The position numbers were made by a program, and so were the translations under genes. Positions 34,575 to 43,177 of a stretch of DNA of 64,000 nt are shown piece after piece; position 1 is the stretch's first letter; each line of letters starts with the position of its first letter. The stretch covers positions 1 through 64,000 of the forward strand of contig NZ_JACBFP010000005.1 of NCBI RefSeq assembly GCF_021401085.1. Reading direction: 5' to 3'. The DNA is from Chryseobacterium sp. R2A-55. Its GTDB lineage: Bacteria; Bacteroidota; Bacteroidia; Flavobacteriales; Weeksellaceae. The notes under the pieces were generated by a model, which saw nothing but the letters and a program-made list of their open reading frames with translations, was not told where the DNA came from and made no database searches.

Positions 34575-34991
34575 ATGATAGATAAAATAAACGTGAGGGT
34601 TTATGCTGCAGCAGTAAAGGACCAAAGAGTTCTGGCACTGCATGAGGAATATGCCGGCGAACATCTGATGAAGCTTCCGGGAGGTGGTCTGGAATTGGGC
34701 GAAGGCGCGCTTGACTGTCTTCACCGCGAGTTTGCCGAAGAATTGAACTGCAAAATCCGGGTCATTGACCATCTCTATACCCAGGAAGATTTTCTGGTTT
34801 CGCGTTTTCGGGATAACGAGCAGCTGCTTACCATTTATTATCTGGTGGAAATCATCGATAAAGATGAATTTCTGCTGATGGATCCCTGTATTGAAAGAAT
34901 TGAATGGGTGCCCATTCAGCAAGACGAAAATCCGTTTCCGCTTCCCATAGATAAGATTGTTTTTGAGAAACTGAAGGAAAGGTTTTTATAA
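34575..34991 (+). CDS. Nudix hydrolase
   Basis: 138 residues. The Nudix box reads GGGLELGEGALDCLHREFAE followed by ELNC, with the catalytic Glu residues in place (GX5EX7REXXEE). It hydrolyses nucleoside diphosphates linked to another moiety; the substrate cannot be read from sequence. Its end overlaps the 3' end of the convergent S1/P1 nuclease gene by 6 bases. Confidence 0.88.
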   Translation: MIDKINVRVYAAAVKDQRVLALHEEYAGEHLMKLPGGGLELGEGALDCLHREFAEELNCKIRVIDHLYTQEDFLVSRFRDNEQLLTIYYLVEIIDKDEFLLMDPCIERIEWVPIQQDENPFPLPIDKIVFEKLKERFL

Positions 34992-35777
34992 AACTTCGTT
35001 CAGGATTTTAGCGAGCCTCAGTCCACCGTAAAGCAGTTGCCGCTCCAATAAGGGCTGAAATTTGTAGTTGTAATCATAAGAATAGGAGGTGCCGGCCGCA
35101 GTTTGCGAATAAATCCTGTTGGCCATCTGGTGGCTGTCAAAGAACCAGTCTTCCAGTGATCCCGATTGGATCTGGCGGTTTTCTTCTTTTGATTTCACAT
35201 CCAAAACCCTGGCATATTCCGAAAAACTATATTTCTGAGAATCGACCAATTTGCTGTCCCAAAGCGAATGAAGGTTGGTGTTGTCCCCAAAAAATTTTAA
35301 TTTGATGGTATTTCCCCCTAAATCTTCTGCTCTCCCCACATGAAGCGGTTGCGCCAAGTCTCCTACCAGATGGATCAAGAACCGCAGAGCAATTTCTTTA
35401 TCTTTTTTGGAGGTGTTTTTGTCTTTGATTTGCGCTGAAAGCGTTTTAATCTGGGTATAGAGATTCGGTCCCGATTGAGCAATCAGAGAGTCGGTGAACG
35501 TTTTCCGGTTGGGTTGCGGATTGATGTTCACATAATGCCATTTCTCGGTGGGTTTCCAAACTCCGGTGGTATCCGCTTTAATGTAATCCGGCCAGTTTGC
35601 CCAATAAGCCAGTTTTTGCCCGCCAATAATTTTTTTGAGCTGCCTTTTCGCATGGCCTGAAAGGTGATTTTCTGCAATCTCTGCAACGATTCTGTGTCCC
35701 GTGGTTCCCCAGGAATAACCAAAATTGAAGGTGAGGAACGCAGTGATCAAAATGAGGTTGGATATCAGTTTATTCAT
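34986..35777 (-). CDS. S1/P1-type zinc nuclease, secreted
   Basis: 263 residues with a signal peptide ending near FGYS; the mature protein starts at WGTTGHRIVAEIAENHL, where Trp1 and the first His bind zinc. Further ligands are in WANWPDYI, KWHYVNI, HLVGDLAQPLHVG and NLHSLWDS. All ligands seem present. Enzymes of this family cut single-stranded DNA and RNA and act outside the cytoplasm for nutrient release. Probably co-transcribed with the upstream DUF4294 gene (4-base gap). Confidence 0.9.
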   Translation of the reverse strand: MNKLISNLILITAFLTFNFGYSWGTTGHRIVAEIAENHLSGHAKRQLKKIIGGQKLAYWANWPDYIKADTTGVWKPTEKWHYVNINPQPNRKTFTDSLIAQSGPNLYTQIKTLSAQIKDKNTSKKDKEIALRFLIHLVGDLAQPLHVGRAEDLGGNTIKLKFFGDNTNLHSLWDSKLVDSQKYSFSEYARVLDVKSKEENRQIQSGSLEDWFFDSHQMANRIYSQTAAGTSYSYDYNYKFQPLLERQLLYGGLRLAKILNEVL

Positions 35778-35781
35778 GAAA

Positions 35782-36483
35782 TTATTTTTTGACTTTAAAA
35801 TCGCGGTATCCAGGATAGGGTGTCAAATATCCTGCGTTCCAGTTACTCTGGAGCAGCGATTCAATAAATTGGTCACTTCGGTCTGCATGCGGGTCATAAG
35901 GATCCTTGATGCTCACATCTGCAATATTTCCTTTCACATTCCACCAGAAAGCGCTCCATCCTCCGCGAAGTTCTTTGATGATTTCATACACGTTTTTTCC
36001 GGTCGCACGGTACATCAGTTTCGCGAAAACCCGGCCTTCAGTGGTGGTCAGATCCCGAAGCTGAAGCTCATACTGGCTGGCCAATTCTTTTTGTTTTTCG
36101 TTGACGAATTTTCTTTTAGAGGGTTTGTCCAGATCCTGCATATCTTTTTGGATATCTCTGTATTGTTCCAAAGCGGTGAGGAAAAGCGGGTAAACCCGGT
36201 AGAGTTTTTTGTTTAGAAAGTAGTAGTAATTTTGATCCAGGCTATTGTTGAACCTCGGTTTATTGAGCAGCACGAGTTCGTCCATGACCACCACATTTTC
36301 ACCATTGATTTCATAGACACGCGCTTTTTGGATTTCATCATAATAGTATTTGTTCCCCAATTCGTCAGTGCGAAGAAGTTCAGGGGGGTACTCACTGATG
36401 GGTTTCAGCTGTTGAATCACTTGAGCATTCAGCGAAAAAGCCGAAAACAAAAGAAAAAAGACAGCATATTTATTAAATTTCAT
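35782..36483 (-). CDS. DUF4294 family secreted protein
   Basis: 233 residues from the ATG at 36483; an upstream TTG in frame is rejected. A signal peptide ending FSLNA is followed by a domain with VVMDELVLLNK, YYYFLNKKLYRVYPLFLTAL and FVNEKQKELASQYELQLRDL, the DUF4294 pattern widespread in Bacteroidota. Its function is unknown. It lies 4 bases from the S1/P1 nuclease gene and diverges from the M42 peptidase with 54 bases between starts. Confidence 0.82.
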   Translation of the reverse strand: MKFNKYAVFFLLFSAFSLNAQVIQQLKPISEYPPELLRTDELGNKYYYDEIQKARVYEINGENVVVMDELVLLNKPRFNNSLDQNYYYFLNKKLYRVYPLFLTALEQYRDIQKDMQDLDKPSKRKFVNEKQKELASQYELQLRDLTTTEGRVFAKLMYRATGKNVYEIIKELRGGWSAFWWNVKGNIADVSIKDPYDPHADRSDQFIESLLQSNWNAGYLTPYPGYRDFKVKK

Positions 36484-36537
36484 TATTTTTACTTCCAATT
36501 AAATCGAAGCTTACCGCTGCAAAATTCATTCCTTTTT

Positions 36538-37614
36538 ATGAAATTCGAAAATAAATCATTAAAATTCTTAGAAGAATATCTGAATACCGCTTCACCAACC
36601 GGTTACGAACATGGTGGTCAAAAGGTTTGGATGGACTTTATCAAGCCCTTTGTCGATAAAGTAGAATTTGACCATTACGGAACCTGCTATGGAATCGTGA
36701 ATCCTGATGCGGAATTCAAAGTTGTCATTGAAGCTCACGCCGATGAAATCTCATGGTATGTGAATTATATCACCGATGATGGGTTGATCTACGTCATCCG
36801 AAACGGAGGCTCCGACCAAATGATCGCACCTTCAAAAGTGGTGCACATCCATGGTGAAAAAGGAGTGGTGAAAGGCGTTTTCGGCTGGCCCGCCATTCAT
36901 ACCAGAATCGGTGCAGAAAAGGAAACCGTCCCTAAAATTGAAAATATCTTCATCGATTGTGGTGCGAAGAATAAAAAAGAGGTAGAAGATTTAGGCGTTT
37001 TTGTGGGAAGTATGATTACTTATCCCGACGAGTTTTTTGAGTTGAATGACCGCTATTTTGTGGGCAGAGCCCTGGACAACAGAATTGGTGGATTTATGAT
37101 CGCAGAAGTGGCAAGACTTTTAAAACAGAATAAAAAACAGCTCCCTTTCGGATTATATATCACCAATTCGGTGCAGGAGGAGGTAGGACTTTATGGTGCA
37201 GATATGATTGCGGACACCATTAAACCTAATATTGCAATTGTTACAGACGTCACGCACGACACTTCAACCCCGATGATCGAAAAGAAAAAAGAAGGAGACC
37301 AGAAATGCGGTGACGGACCGGTGATTTTCTTTGCGCCAAGTGTGCACCACAATATCCGTGAACTCGTTGTGGAAACCGCAAAGTCCAATAAAATTCCTTT
37401 TCAAAGAGCAGCCGCAAGCCGATCCACCGGAACCGATACCGACGCATTTGCCCATTCCAACGGAGGAGTACCAAGCGCGCTGATTTCTTTGCCTTTAAGA
37501 TATATGCATACCACGGTAGAAATGGTTGCGAAAGAAGATGTAGCCAATGTCATTCAGTTGATCTATGAAACTTTGCTGAAAATCAAACCGACAATGAAGT
37601 TGAAATATCATTAA
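36538..37614 (+). CDS. M42-family metal-dependent aminopeptidase
   Basis: 358 residues from ATG 36538; the frame is open to 36232, but that extension is antisense to the DUF4294 gene. The M42 landmarks are IEAHADEISWYV (first metal His and Asp), RALDNRIGGF (bridging Asp), NSVQEEVGLYGA (Glu pair), VTDVTHD and the final His in LPLRYMHTTVEM. It is cytoplasmic and probably hydrolyses short peptides; these proteins assemble into dodecameric shells in other species. Confidence 0.9.
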   Translation: MKFENKSLKFLEEYLNTASPTGYEHGGQKVWMDFIKPFVDKVEFDHYGTCYGIVNPDAEFKVVIEAHADEISWYVNYITDDGLIYVIRNGGSDQMIAPSKVVHIHGEKGVVKGVFGWPAIHTRIGAEKETVPKIENIFIDCGAKNKKEVEDLGVFVGSMITYPDEFFELNDRYFVGRALDNRIGGFMIAEVARLLKQNKKQLPFGLYITNSVQEEVGLYGADMIADTIKPNIAIVTDVTHDTSTPMIEKKKEGDQKCGDGPVIFFAPSVHHNIRELVVETAKSNKIPFQRAAASRSTGTDTDAFAHSNGGVPSALISLPLRYMHTTVEMVAKEDVANVIQLIYETLLKIKPTMKLKYH

Positions 37615-37720
37615 TCCGGAAGAGGCCTGCCTTTTGGCAAAACTGGAAGACAGCGTGATTTGTAAGGACAAGTCGCGGAATTAACCAAAAAATAAATTTA
37701 GTTCACAAACAATAGTAACA

Positions 37721-38371
37721 ATGAAAACAAAACTCATCGCGCCATCACTGCTTTCGGCGGATTTCGGAAATTTGGAAAGAGATATAGAAATGCTGAACCG
37801 TTCACAGGCAGATTGGCTTCATGTGGACGTGATGGATGGAAGATTTGTTCCCAATATTTCATTTGGTTTCCCCGTGATGAAGACGATCCAAAAATTCTCT
37901 AAAAAATTCGTGGATGTGCATCTGATGATCGTGGAACCGGAAAAATATGCGGAACAGTTCATAGAAATGGGTGCGGATCTGGTTTCCGTTCATTACGAGG
38001 CAAGCGTACATTTGCACCGAACCATTGACCTGATTCAGAAAAATGGAGCAAAAGCAGGTGTGGTGCTCAATCCGGCAACACCGGTTCTGATGTTGGAAGA
38101 CATCATTGCGGATGTGGATTTGGTTTTGTTGATGAGCGTGAATCCAGGGTTTGGCGGACAAAAATTCATTGAAAACACCTACAAGAAAATCGCAGAAACC
38201 AAAGATTTGATCCTGACTAATAATTCCACGGCTTTGATACAGGTAGATGGCGGCGTACATATAGAAAATGCAGCGAAACTTTTCGACGCCGGAGCAGATG
38301 TTTTGGTGGCCGGAAATGCGGTCTTTTCTTCAGAAAACCCTGAACGCACCATCGAATTGCTAAAGATTTAG
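37721..38371 (+). CDS. rpe: Ribulose-phosphate 3-epimerase
   Basis: 216 residues. The TIM-barrel signatures are all present: IAPSLLSADFGNLE, WLHVDVMDGRFVPNISFG, VHLMIVEPEKY, MSVNPGFGGQKFI and IQVDGGVHIENA, including both catalytic Asp residues and the metal-binding His. It interconverts ribulose-5-phosphate and xylulose-5-phosphate in the pentose phosphate pathway. Its end overlaps the convergent channel gene by 4 bases. Confidence 0.95.
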   Translation: MKTKLIAPSLLSADFGNLERDIEMLNRSQADWLHVDVMDGRFVPNISFGFPVMKTIQKFSKKFVDVHLMIVEPEKYAEQFIEMGADLVSVHYEASVHLHRTIDLIQKNGAKAGVVLNPATPVLMLEDIIADVDLVLLMSVNPGFGGQKFIENTYKKIAETKDLILTNNSTALIQVDGGVHIENAAKLFDAGADVLVAGNAVFSSENPERTIELLKI

Positions 38372-39228
38372 GGTTTAGATCCGGATGCTGTTTCCGGTAA
38401 ATCATCCATGGGAAGTTTTTCGCCACAAGTTTTGCAAAACCTTGCGTCAGAATCATTGTGACTGTTTCCACATCGGTTGCAGGAAGCCATCCTGATTCCT
38501 GATTTATTCCTCATTTCATTGGTCACAATCCCGGTCGCGATGATTGCGTATCCGGAAATCATCATGATGATTGAAAACAGTTTTCCCAAAGGAGTATGAG
38601 GAGCCACATCTCCATAACCTACCGTGGTGACGGTCACTACTGCCCAATATATACTTTGGGGAATACTTTCAAATCCCGGTCTTCCTCCTTCGATCATAAA
38701 GACAATGGAGCCGGAAATCACCGAAAAAATCATGAGAAACAAAAGAAATATGTAGATCTTCCTGGAGCTTTTGCGCATCGCATTCACAATCAGGTATCCG
38801 TCGTTCATGAAATCCATAAGGTTTAGAATCCGGAAAATCCTCAGCATCTGGAGCATCCGGAGAATGAGGAAATATTTGGTGATCGGGAAAAACAAACTCA
38901 GATAAAATGGAACAATCGCCAATAAATCAATGATGCCAAAAAAACTGAAAATATACTCCCGCTTATTTCTGATGGTGATAATCCTAAGTAAATATTCCAC
39001 CGTGAAGACAATGCTGATGAAGATTTCCAACACGATGAAGATTTTATGGAGTTTGGCATCATATACTTTGACGCTTTCCATCATTACAATAAAGGTGCTG
39101 ATTACAATGAGCAGCAGTAAGATAATGTCAAAAAGCCGGCCCATTTTGGTGTCCGACTTGAAGATAATCCTGTAAACCTTCCTTTTCCAACGCACTTTTT
39201 CGGGCAAATACGTATGTTCTTTTTGCAT
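38368..39228 (-). CDS. Voltage-gated-type potassium channel with a C-terminal zinc ribbon
   Basis: 286 residues. There are six membrane segments; S4 has regularly spaced Arg (LILRMLQMLRIFRILNLMDF), and the selectivity filter is TTVGYGD in WAVVTVTTVGYGDVAPHTPL. The last 35 residues hold two Cys pairs (CNRCG and CKTCG) forming a zinc ribbon, an addition found in some bacterial Kv-like channels. It conducts potassium across the inner membrane. Single-gene unit, convergent with rpe. Confidence 0.9.
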   Translation of the reverse strand: MQKEHTYLPEKVRWKRKVYRIIFKSDTKMGRLFDIILLLLIVISTFIVMMESVKVYDAKLHKIFIVLEIFISIVFTVEYLLRIITIRNKREYIFSFFGIIDLLAIVPFYLSLFFPITKYFLILRMLQMLRIFRILNLMDFMNDGYLIVNAMRKSSRKIYIFLLFLMIFSVISGSIVFMIEGGRPGFESIPQSIYWAVVTVTTVGYGDVAPHTPLGKLFSIIMMISGYAIIATGIVTNEMRNKSGIRMASCNRCGNSHNDSDARFCKTCGEKLPMDDLPETASGSKP

Positions 39229-39302
39229 AGCATTCAGATTGTTCAGTGCAAACTTAGTGAAATGAAGACAAATGATTATCTTCGTTCAAATAATTTGAGG
39301 AC

Positions 39303-40400
39303 ATGAACATTAAGGAATTCATAGATGAATTTGAGCAGAAACTCCCCCTGAAACAGGCAGAAGGATTTGATAACGTGGGACTTCTTTGCGGTAATCCGGA
39401 TCGGCAACTCAGCGGGATTCTGGTCTGCCATGATGCTTTGGAAAATGTGGTGGATGAAGCCATCAGCAAAAATCATAATTTGATTGTGGCTTTTCACCCC
39501 ATCGTTTTTTCCGGCTTAAAATCCTTGACAGGAAGGAATTATGTAGAGCGATCGGTGATGAAGGCCATCGAGAACAAAATTGCAATTTATGCGGTTCACA
39601 CTGCTTTTGACAATGATTTTTACGGGGTAAATTTTGGGATTTGTGAAGCTTTGGGCTTAAAGGACCAAAAAATTCTGATGCCGAAAGCGCAAAATCTGAA
39701 GAAACTGGAAGTGTATGTTCCGAACGGTTTTGTGGAGCAAGTAAAAACCGCTTTATTCAGAGCGGGTGCCGGAAATATCGGATTTTATGATGAGTGCAGT
39801 TTTTCGGTTCCCGGAAAAGGAAGTTTCAGACCCATTGAAGGTTCAAACCCTTTTTCTGGTTCAGTTGGAATTCGCGAAAATGCCGATGAAGAAATGGTTT
39901 CCGTGATTTTTGAAAATTTTAAGCAGCACCAAATTACTACTGCGATGAAAGCGGCACATCCTTACGAGGAGGTTGCCTATCAAATCATCAGTTTGGAAAA
40001 TGAGAACCATTTTTCGGGATTGGGAAGATTCGGCGATTTGGAATACGAAATGGAGGAGCCGGATTTTCTGCAGTGGGTAAAAGAAACTTTTGAGCTAAAA
40101 GTAATCCGCCATTCTGGATTTAATTCAAAGAAAATCAAGAGGGTAGGAGTTTTGGGCGGAAGTGGAGCGAGCGGAATTCCGGCAGCCTTGGCTAATCAAT
40201 GCGATGCCTATTTGACGGGCGACCTGAAATACCATGATTTCTTCCAGTCGGCAGGTAAAATGCTGCTCTGCGACATCGGGCATTTTGAGTCGGAACAATT
40301 TGTAACCCAACAATTAGTTGAGATTTTGTCGGAAATTTTTCCTAAATTTGCAGTCTCAAAATCTACCGAGAAAACCAACCCCGTAAATTATTTTCTATAA
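39303..40400 (+). CDS. Nif3-like dinuclear metal protein
   Basis: 365 residues, the longer Nif3 form with a PII-like insert in the middle (about 130-230). Metal ligands are visible in VAFHPIVF, HTAFDNDFYG and, near the end, GDLKYHDFFQ and DIGHFESEQF. The family is widely conserved, often named GTP cyclohydrolase 1 type 2, but its reaction is uncertain. It lies 2 bases before the DUF164 gene, a pairing common in Bacteroidota, so the two form an operon. Confidence 0.9.
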   Translation: MNIKEFIDEFEQKLPLKQAEGFDNVGLLCGNPDRQLSGILVCHDALENVVDEAISKNHNLIVAFHPIVFSGLKSLTGRNYVERSVMKAIENKIAIYAVHTAFDNDFYGVNFGICEALGLKDQKILMPKAQNLKKLEVYVPNGFVEQVKTALFRAGAGNIGFYDECSFSVPGKGSFRPIEGSNPFSGSVGIRENADEEMVSVIFENFKQHQITTAMKAAHPYEEVAYQIISLENENHFSGLGRFGDLEYEMEEPDFLQWVKETFELKVIRHSGFNSKKIKRVGVLGGSGASGIPAALANQCDAYLTGDLKYHDFFQSAGKMLLCDIGHFESEQFVTQQLVEILSEIFPKFAVSKSTEKTNPVNYFL

Positions 40401-40402
40401 AT

Positions 40403-41182
40403 ATGGCTAAGAAAACTGTAGAAATCTCTGTTGAAGACAAGCTAAGAGCTCTATATGACCTGCAAATCATTGATTCCAGATTAGATGAAATCCGAAACAC
40501 CAGAGGCGAACTGCCGATTGAGGTGGAAGATCTGGAAATTGAAATTGAAGGGCTTGAAAAAAGAGCTGAGAAATTTCAGTCGGAAATCAAAGAACAGGAA
40601 GATGAAATCAAGAATAAAAACGAAGTCATCAACCATGCCAAATCTTTGATCGAAAAGTACAAGAGTCAGCAGGACAATGTGCGGAATAACAAAGAATTCG
40701 AGGCACTTGGAAAAGAAATTGAATTCCAGGAACTGGAAATTCAGCTGGCTGAAAAAAGAATCAAAGAATTCAGTGCAAAAATTTCACATAAGAAAGAAAC
40801 CCTGGATGAACTCCACACTAAAATTGGCGAGCTGAAAACGCACTTGAAATTCAAGAAAGAAGAACTTGACAATTTGGTTGCCGAAACCCAGAAAGAAGAA
40901 GAATATCTATTGGAAAAATCCAAAGAATTCGCTAAAAATATTAACGAAAGGTTATTGGCATCATACCAGAGAATCCGAAACAGTTCCAGAAACGGACTTG
41001 CGGTGGTAGGTTTGGAAAGGGGTGCGCCAAAAGGATCCTTCTTCACAATTCCTCCACAAAAACAAATGGAAATTGCGCAGAGAAAGAAGATCATCATTGA
41101 TGAACATTCAGGAAAAATCCTGGTTGACGATGATTTGGTGAACGAAGAAAACGAAAAAATGAAAGAGGTGATCAAGTTTTAG
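40403..41182 (+). CDS. DUF164-family coiled-coil protein with degenerate zinc ribbon
   Basis: 259 residues. A long coiled coil (about 10-180) is followed by the family's C-terminal ribbon region (RNGLAVVGLERGAPKGSFFT and IPPQKQMEIAQRKK). Relatives carry CxxC pairs here that bind zinc; at the first pair this protein has P-K-G-S, and no Cys follows near the second site. The fold may persist without metal. Proposed roles of the family involve RNA or translation factors; none is proven for this one. Operon partner of the Nif3 gene; a strong terminator follows. Confidence 0.85.
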   Translation: MAKKTVEISVEDKLRALYDLQIIDSRLDEIRNTRGELPIEVEDLEIEIEGLEKRAEKFQSEIKEQEDEIKNKNEVINHAKSLIEKYKSQQDNVRNNKEFEALGKEIEFQELEIQLAEKRIKEFSAKISHKKETLDELHTKIGELKTHLKFKKEELDNLVAETQKEEEYLLEKSKEFAKNINERLLASYQRIRNSSRNGLAVVGLERGAPKGSFFTIPPQKQMEIAQRKKIIIDEHSGKILVDDDLVNEENEKMKEVIKF

Positions 41183-41199
41183 ACTTGAACATATCAGAT

Positions 41200-41237
41200 A
41201 AAAGAACCGCTCCAATTGATTTTGGAGCGGTTCTTTT
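41200..41237 (+). terminator. Terminator of the Nif3-DUF164 operon
   Basis: A perfect 16-base-pair stem (AAAAGAACCGCTCCAA with its complement) and a 6-base loop, ending in four Ts. Confidence 0.85.
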
Positions 41238-41356
41238 AATGCTGAACCATCGAAAATGATATTAAAACGATTTCAATGACCGGTTGGAAAACGAACAGAC
41301 AAAATCGTGAACAGCAGGTAAATGCTAATTTGAATGAGCCTTTTTAAGGGTGTCGC

Positions 41357-42100
41357 TTACTGTTTTTTGATGGCTTTTCTGATGGTTGTTTTTCCATCCA
41401 CAGTGATTTTCACAGCATAAACTCCTTTTGGCAGAAAACTCACATCCACAGCAAAATTATTGCTACCGGTGGCAGTTTTCATCAACTGGCCATTTAAGTT
41501 GTAGATTTCTACCTGGGCATTTCCTTTTGTGTTAAAGTTGGCGAGGTGTGTCCAATTTGTGCTCACTGAGACTGAGTCTTTTTCAAAATCATTTACACCC
41601 AATTGTCCACCGGTGTCAATGAGTAATACCGCATTGTCGATTAAAAGTCCGTCAGCTCCGGTATTCCTAACAGAAAAGATGATTTCGGATCCAGTTGCAG
41701 CGGTTCCGGTTGTAAACTTGTAGGTGATTTTTTGCCAATCCGGACCAGCCGCAGAATAGGCAGAATACGCCGAGTAATCGGTCCCAAACCATGCATTTCT
41801 TACCTCCCCACTTCCTTTTACATAAAAGGTTAAAATATAGTTGGTATCTGCGGTTAAATGGACTGACTGGGAAGTAAATCTTTTGTGAGTCGTTGATGAG
41901 TTTTCCAGTCTGATCGATTTTAAGCCGTCTTGTGCATCTGTGGATTCGCTGATGCCTGCAATTCCCAAATTGGTTGCTGAGCCAATCCAGCCGTCGGAAT
42001 TTCCGGAAGTCCAATTTTCAAAACTACCATTGATTAATAAATTCTGAGCGTTTAATGAGAGTAAAAAAACCAGTGCAAATGCTGTAAATATCTTTTTCAT
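41357..42100 (-). CDS. Secreted protein with a carbohydrate-binding-like domain and a type A T9SS signal
   Basis: 247 residues. A signal peptide ending SLNA is followed by a jelly-roll domain (about 20-160: LLINGSFENWTSGNSDGW, LTFYVKGSG, WQKITYKFTT) like those of carbohydrate-binding modules, and a C-terminal T9SS type A sorting domain (about 175-247: VEIYNLNGQLMK, VDVSFLPKGVYAVKI, ending IRKAIKKQ). The signal directs export through the type IX machine and attachment or release at the cell surface. No catalytic domain is present. Single gene. Confidence 0.85.
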   Translation of the reverse strand: MKKIFTAFALVFLLSLNAQNLLINGSFENWTSGNSDGWIGSATNLGIAGISESTDAQDGLKSIRLENSSTTHKRFTSQSVHLTADTNYILTFYVKGSGEVRNAWFGTDYSAYSAYSAAGPDWQKITYKFTTGTAATGSEIIFSVRNTGADGLLIDNAVLLIDTGGQLGVNDFEKDSVSVSTNWTHLANFNTKGNAQVEIYNLNGQLMKTATGSNNFAVDVSFLPKGVYAVKITVDGKTTIRKAIKKQ

Positions 42101-42347
42101 TTTTTAATTTTAGGCGCAAAGATAAACGATACTTTTTAACTTTTAAGGGGGTCAATTCTTTTTCATCCATTATATTCCGGTTTAGACGGCTATGCAGGTT
42201 GAAAAACCGGATCTTCACTTTCGATATCAATCCGGAAGGAAAATGCAGTGGAATTCAACGGCGAAAAAAATCATCCAAATATCCGTTGAAATGATTGGGA
42301 AAATAGTGGAATAATGTTAAGGCTTTATTAACCTTTAAACGGAATTC

Positions 42348-43004
42348 TTATTCGTTTTTTTTTCCGGCAAAACTGAAAATGCATCCGAGTTTAATTTTGG
42401 AGTATCCATAGGTTTTGATTTTCGCAGCGTTCACCATCGCTTGTGCCAATACTGCAGTAGGTAGCGGTTTCTGGCTTTTGAAGATGCCAAGTCTGTTCGC
42501 AAACTTGATGATTTTTTCTCCCAGGACTTCGCCAGTGCGATCCGTGTTTTTTCTTTCGAGCATTCCCGGTTGGAAGATGGTGATTTTGCTGAAGTGAAGG
42601 TTTTTTACAGCCTGCTCCAGTTCGCCCTTAATGCGGGAGTAGAAAATTTTGGATTTTGGATTTGCTCCGTATGAAGAAACCAAAATATAATCTTCCACTT
42701 CATTTTCTTTGGCAGTTTTGGCAAAATCATACTGATACCCGAAATCCACTTTTCTTTGTGCTTCCTTGCTTCCCGCCTTTTTCAGGGTGGTTCCCAAACA
42801 GGAGAACGCCACATCACCTTTCACCCAATCTTTCCATTCTTCAGGTTTTTCAAAATTCACCACATGGATCTTCAGCTTTGGATGCTCCATTGCCAGAGGT
42901 TTCCTCACGAAGATATCCACCTCCTGGAAATCTTGGTCCTGCAGGAGATTGTTCACCAAATCTTTTCCGGTAGCGCCAGTTGCGCCGATGACGAGTGCTT
43001 TCAT
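42348..43004 (-). CDS. NAD(P)-binding oxidoreductase-like protein (TIP30/HTATIP2-like)
   Basis: 218 residues, Rossmann fold with MKALVIGATGATGKDLVNNL at the N-terminus and DYILVSSYGANPKSKIFYSR holding the conserved Ser and Tyr region. It resembles atypical SDR proteins of the HTATIP2/TIP30 group. The substrate is unknown. It stands alone, divergent from the DUF3857 gene. The 247 bases after it, up to the T9SS cargo gene, show nothing further. Confidence 0.82.
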   Translation of the reverse strand: MKALVIGATGATGKDLVNNLLQDQDFQEVDIFVRKPLAMEHPKLKIHVVNFEKPEEWKDWVKGDVAFSCLGTTLKKAGSKEAQRKVDFGYQYDFAKTAKENEVEDYILVSSYGANPKSKIFYSRIKGELEQAVKNLHFSKITIFQPGMLERKNTDRTGEVLGEKIIKFANRLGIFKSQKPLPTAVLAQAMVNAAKIKTYGYSKIKLGCIFSFAGKKNE

Positions 43005-43177
43005 TTTGCTGACACTTTAAGTTGCAATGACATTAATGATTTAAAATTACAAAATCTTTGCAAAAAAATGAATGTCCAAAAACAAAGATGCTCTTTTTTC
43101 GCAACTATTGCCACAAATAAATAATTAACTTAAATTTAACAAAATTTATTCAGGAATAAAACTTATTTAAAATTGAT

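Noticed and set aside
36232-36537. Extension of the M42 peptidase upstream of 36538
   Set aside because: It is the antisense of the DUF4294 gene; the conserved peptidase sequence starts at 36538.
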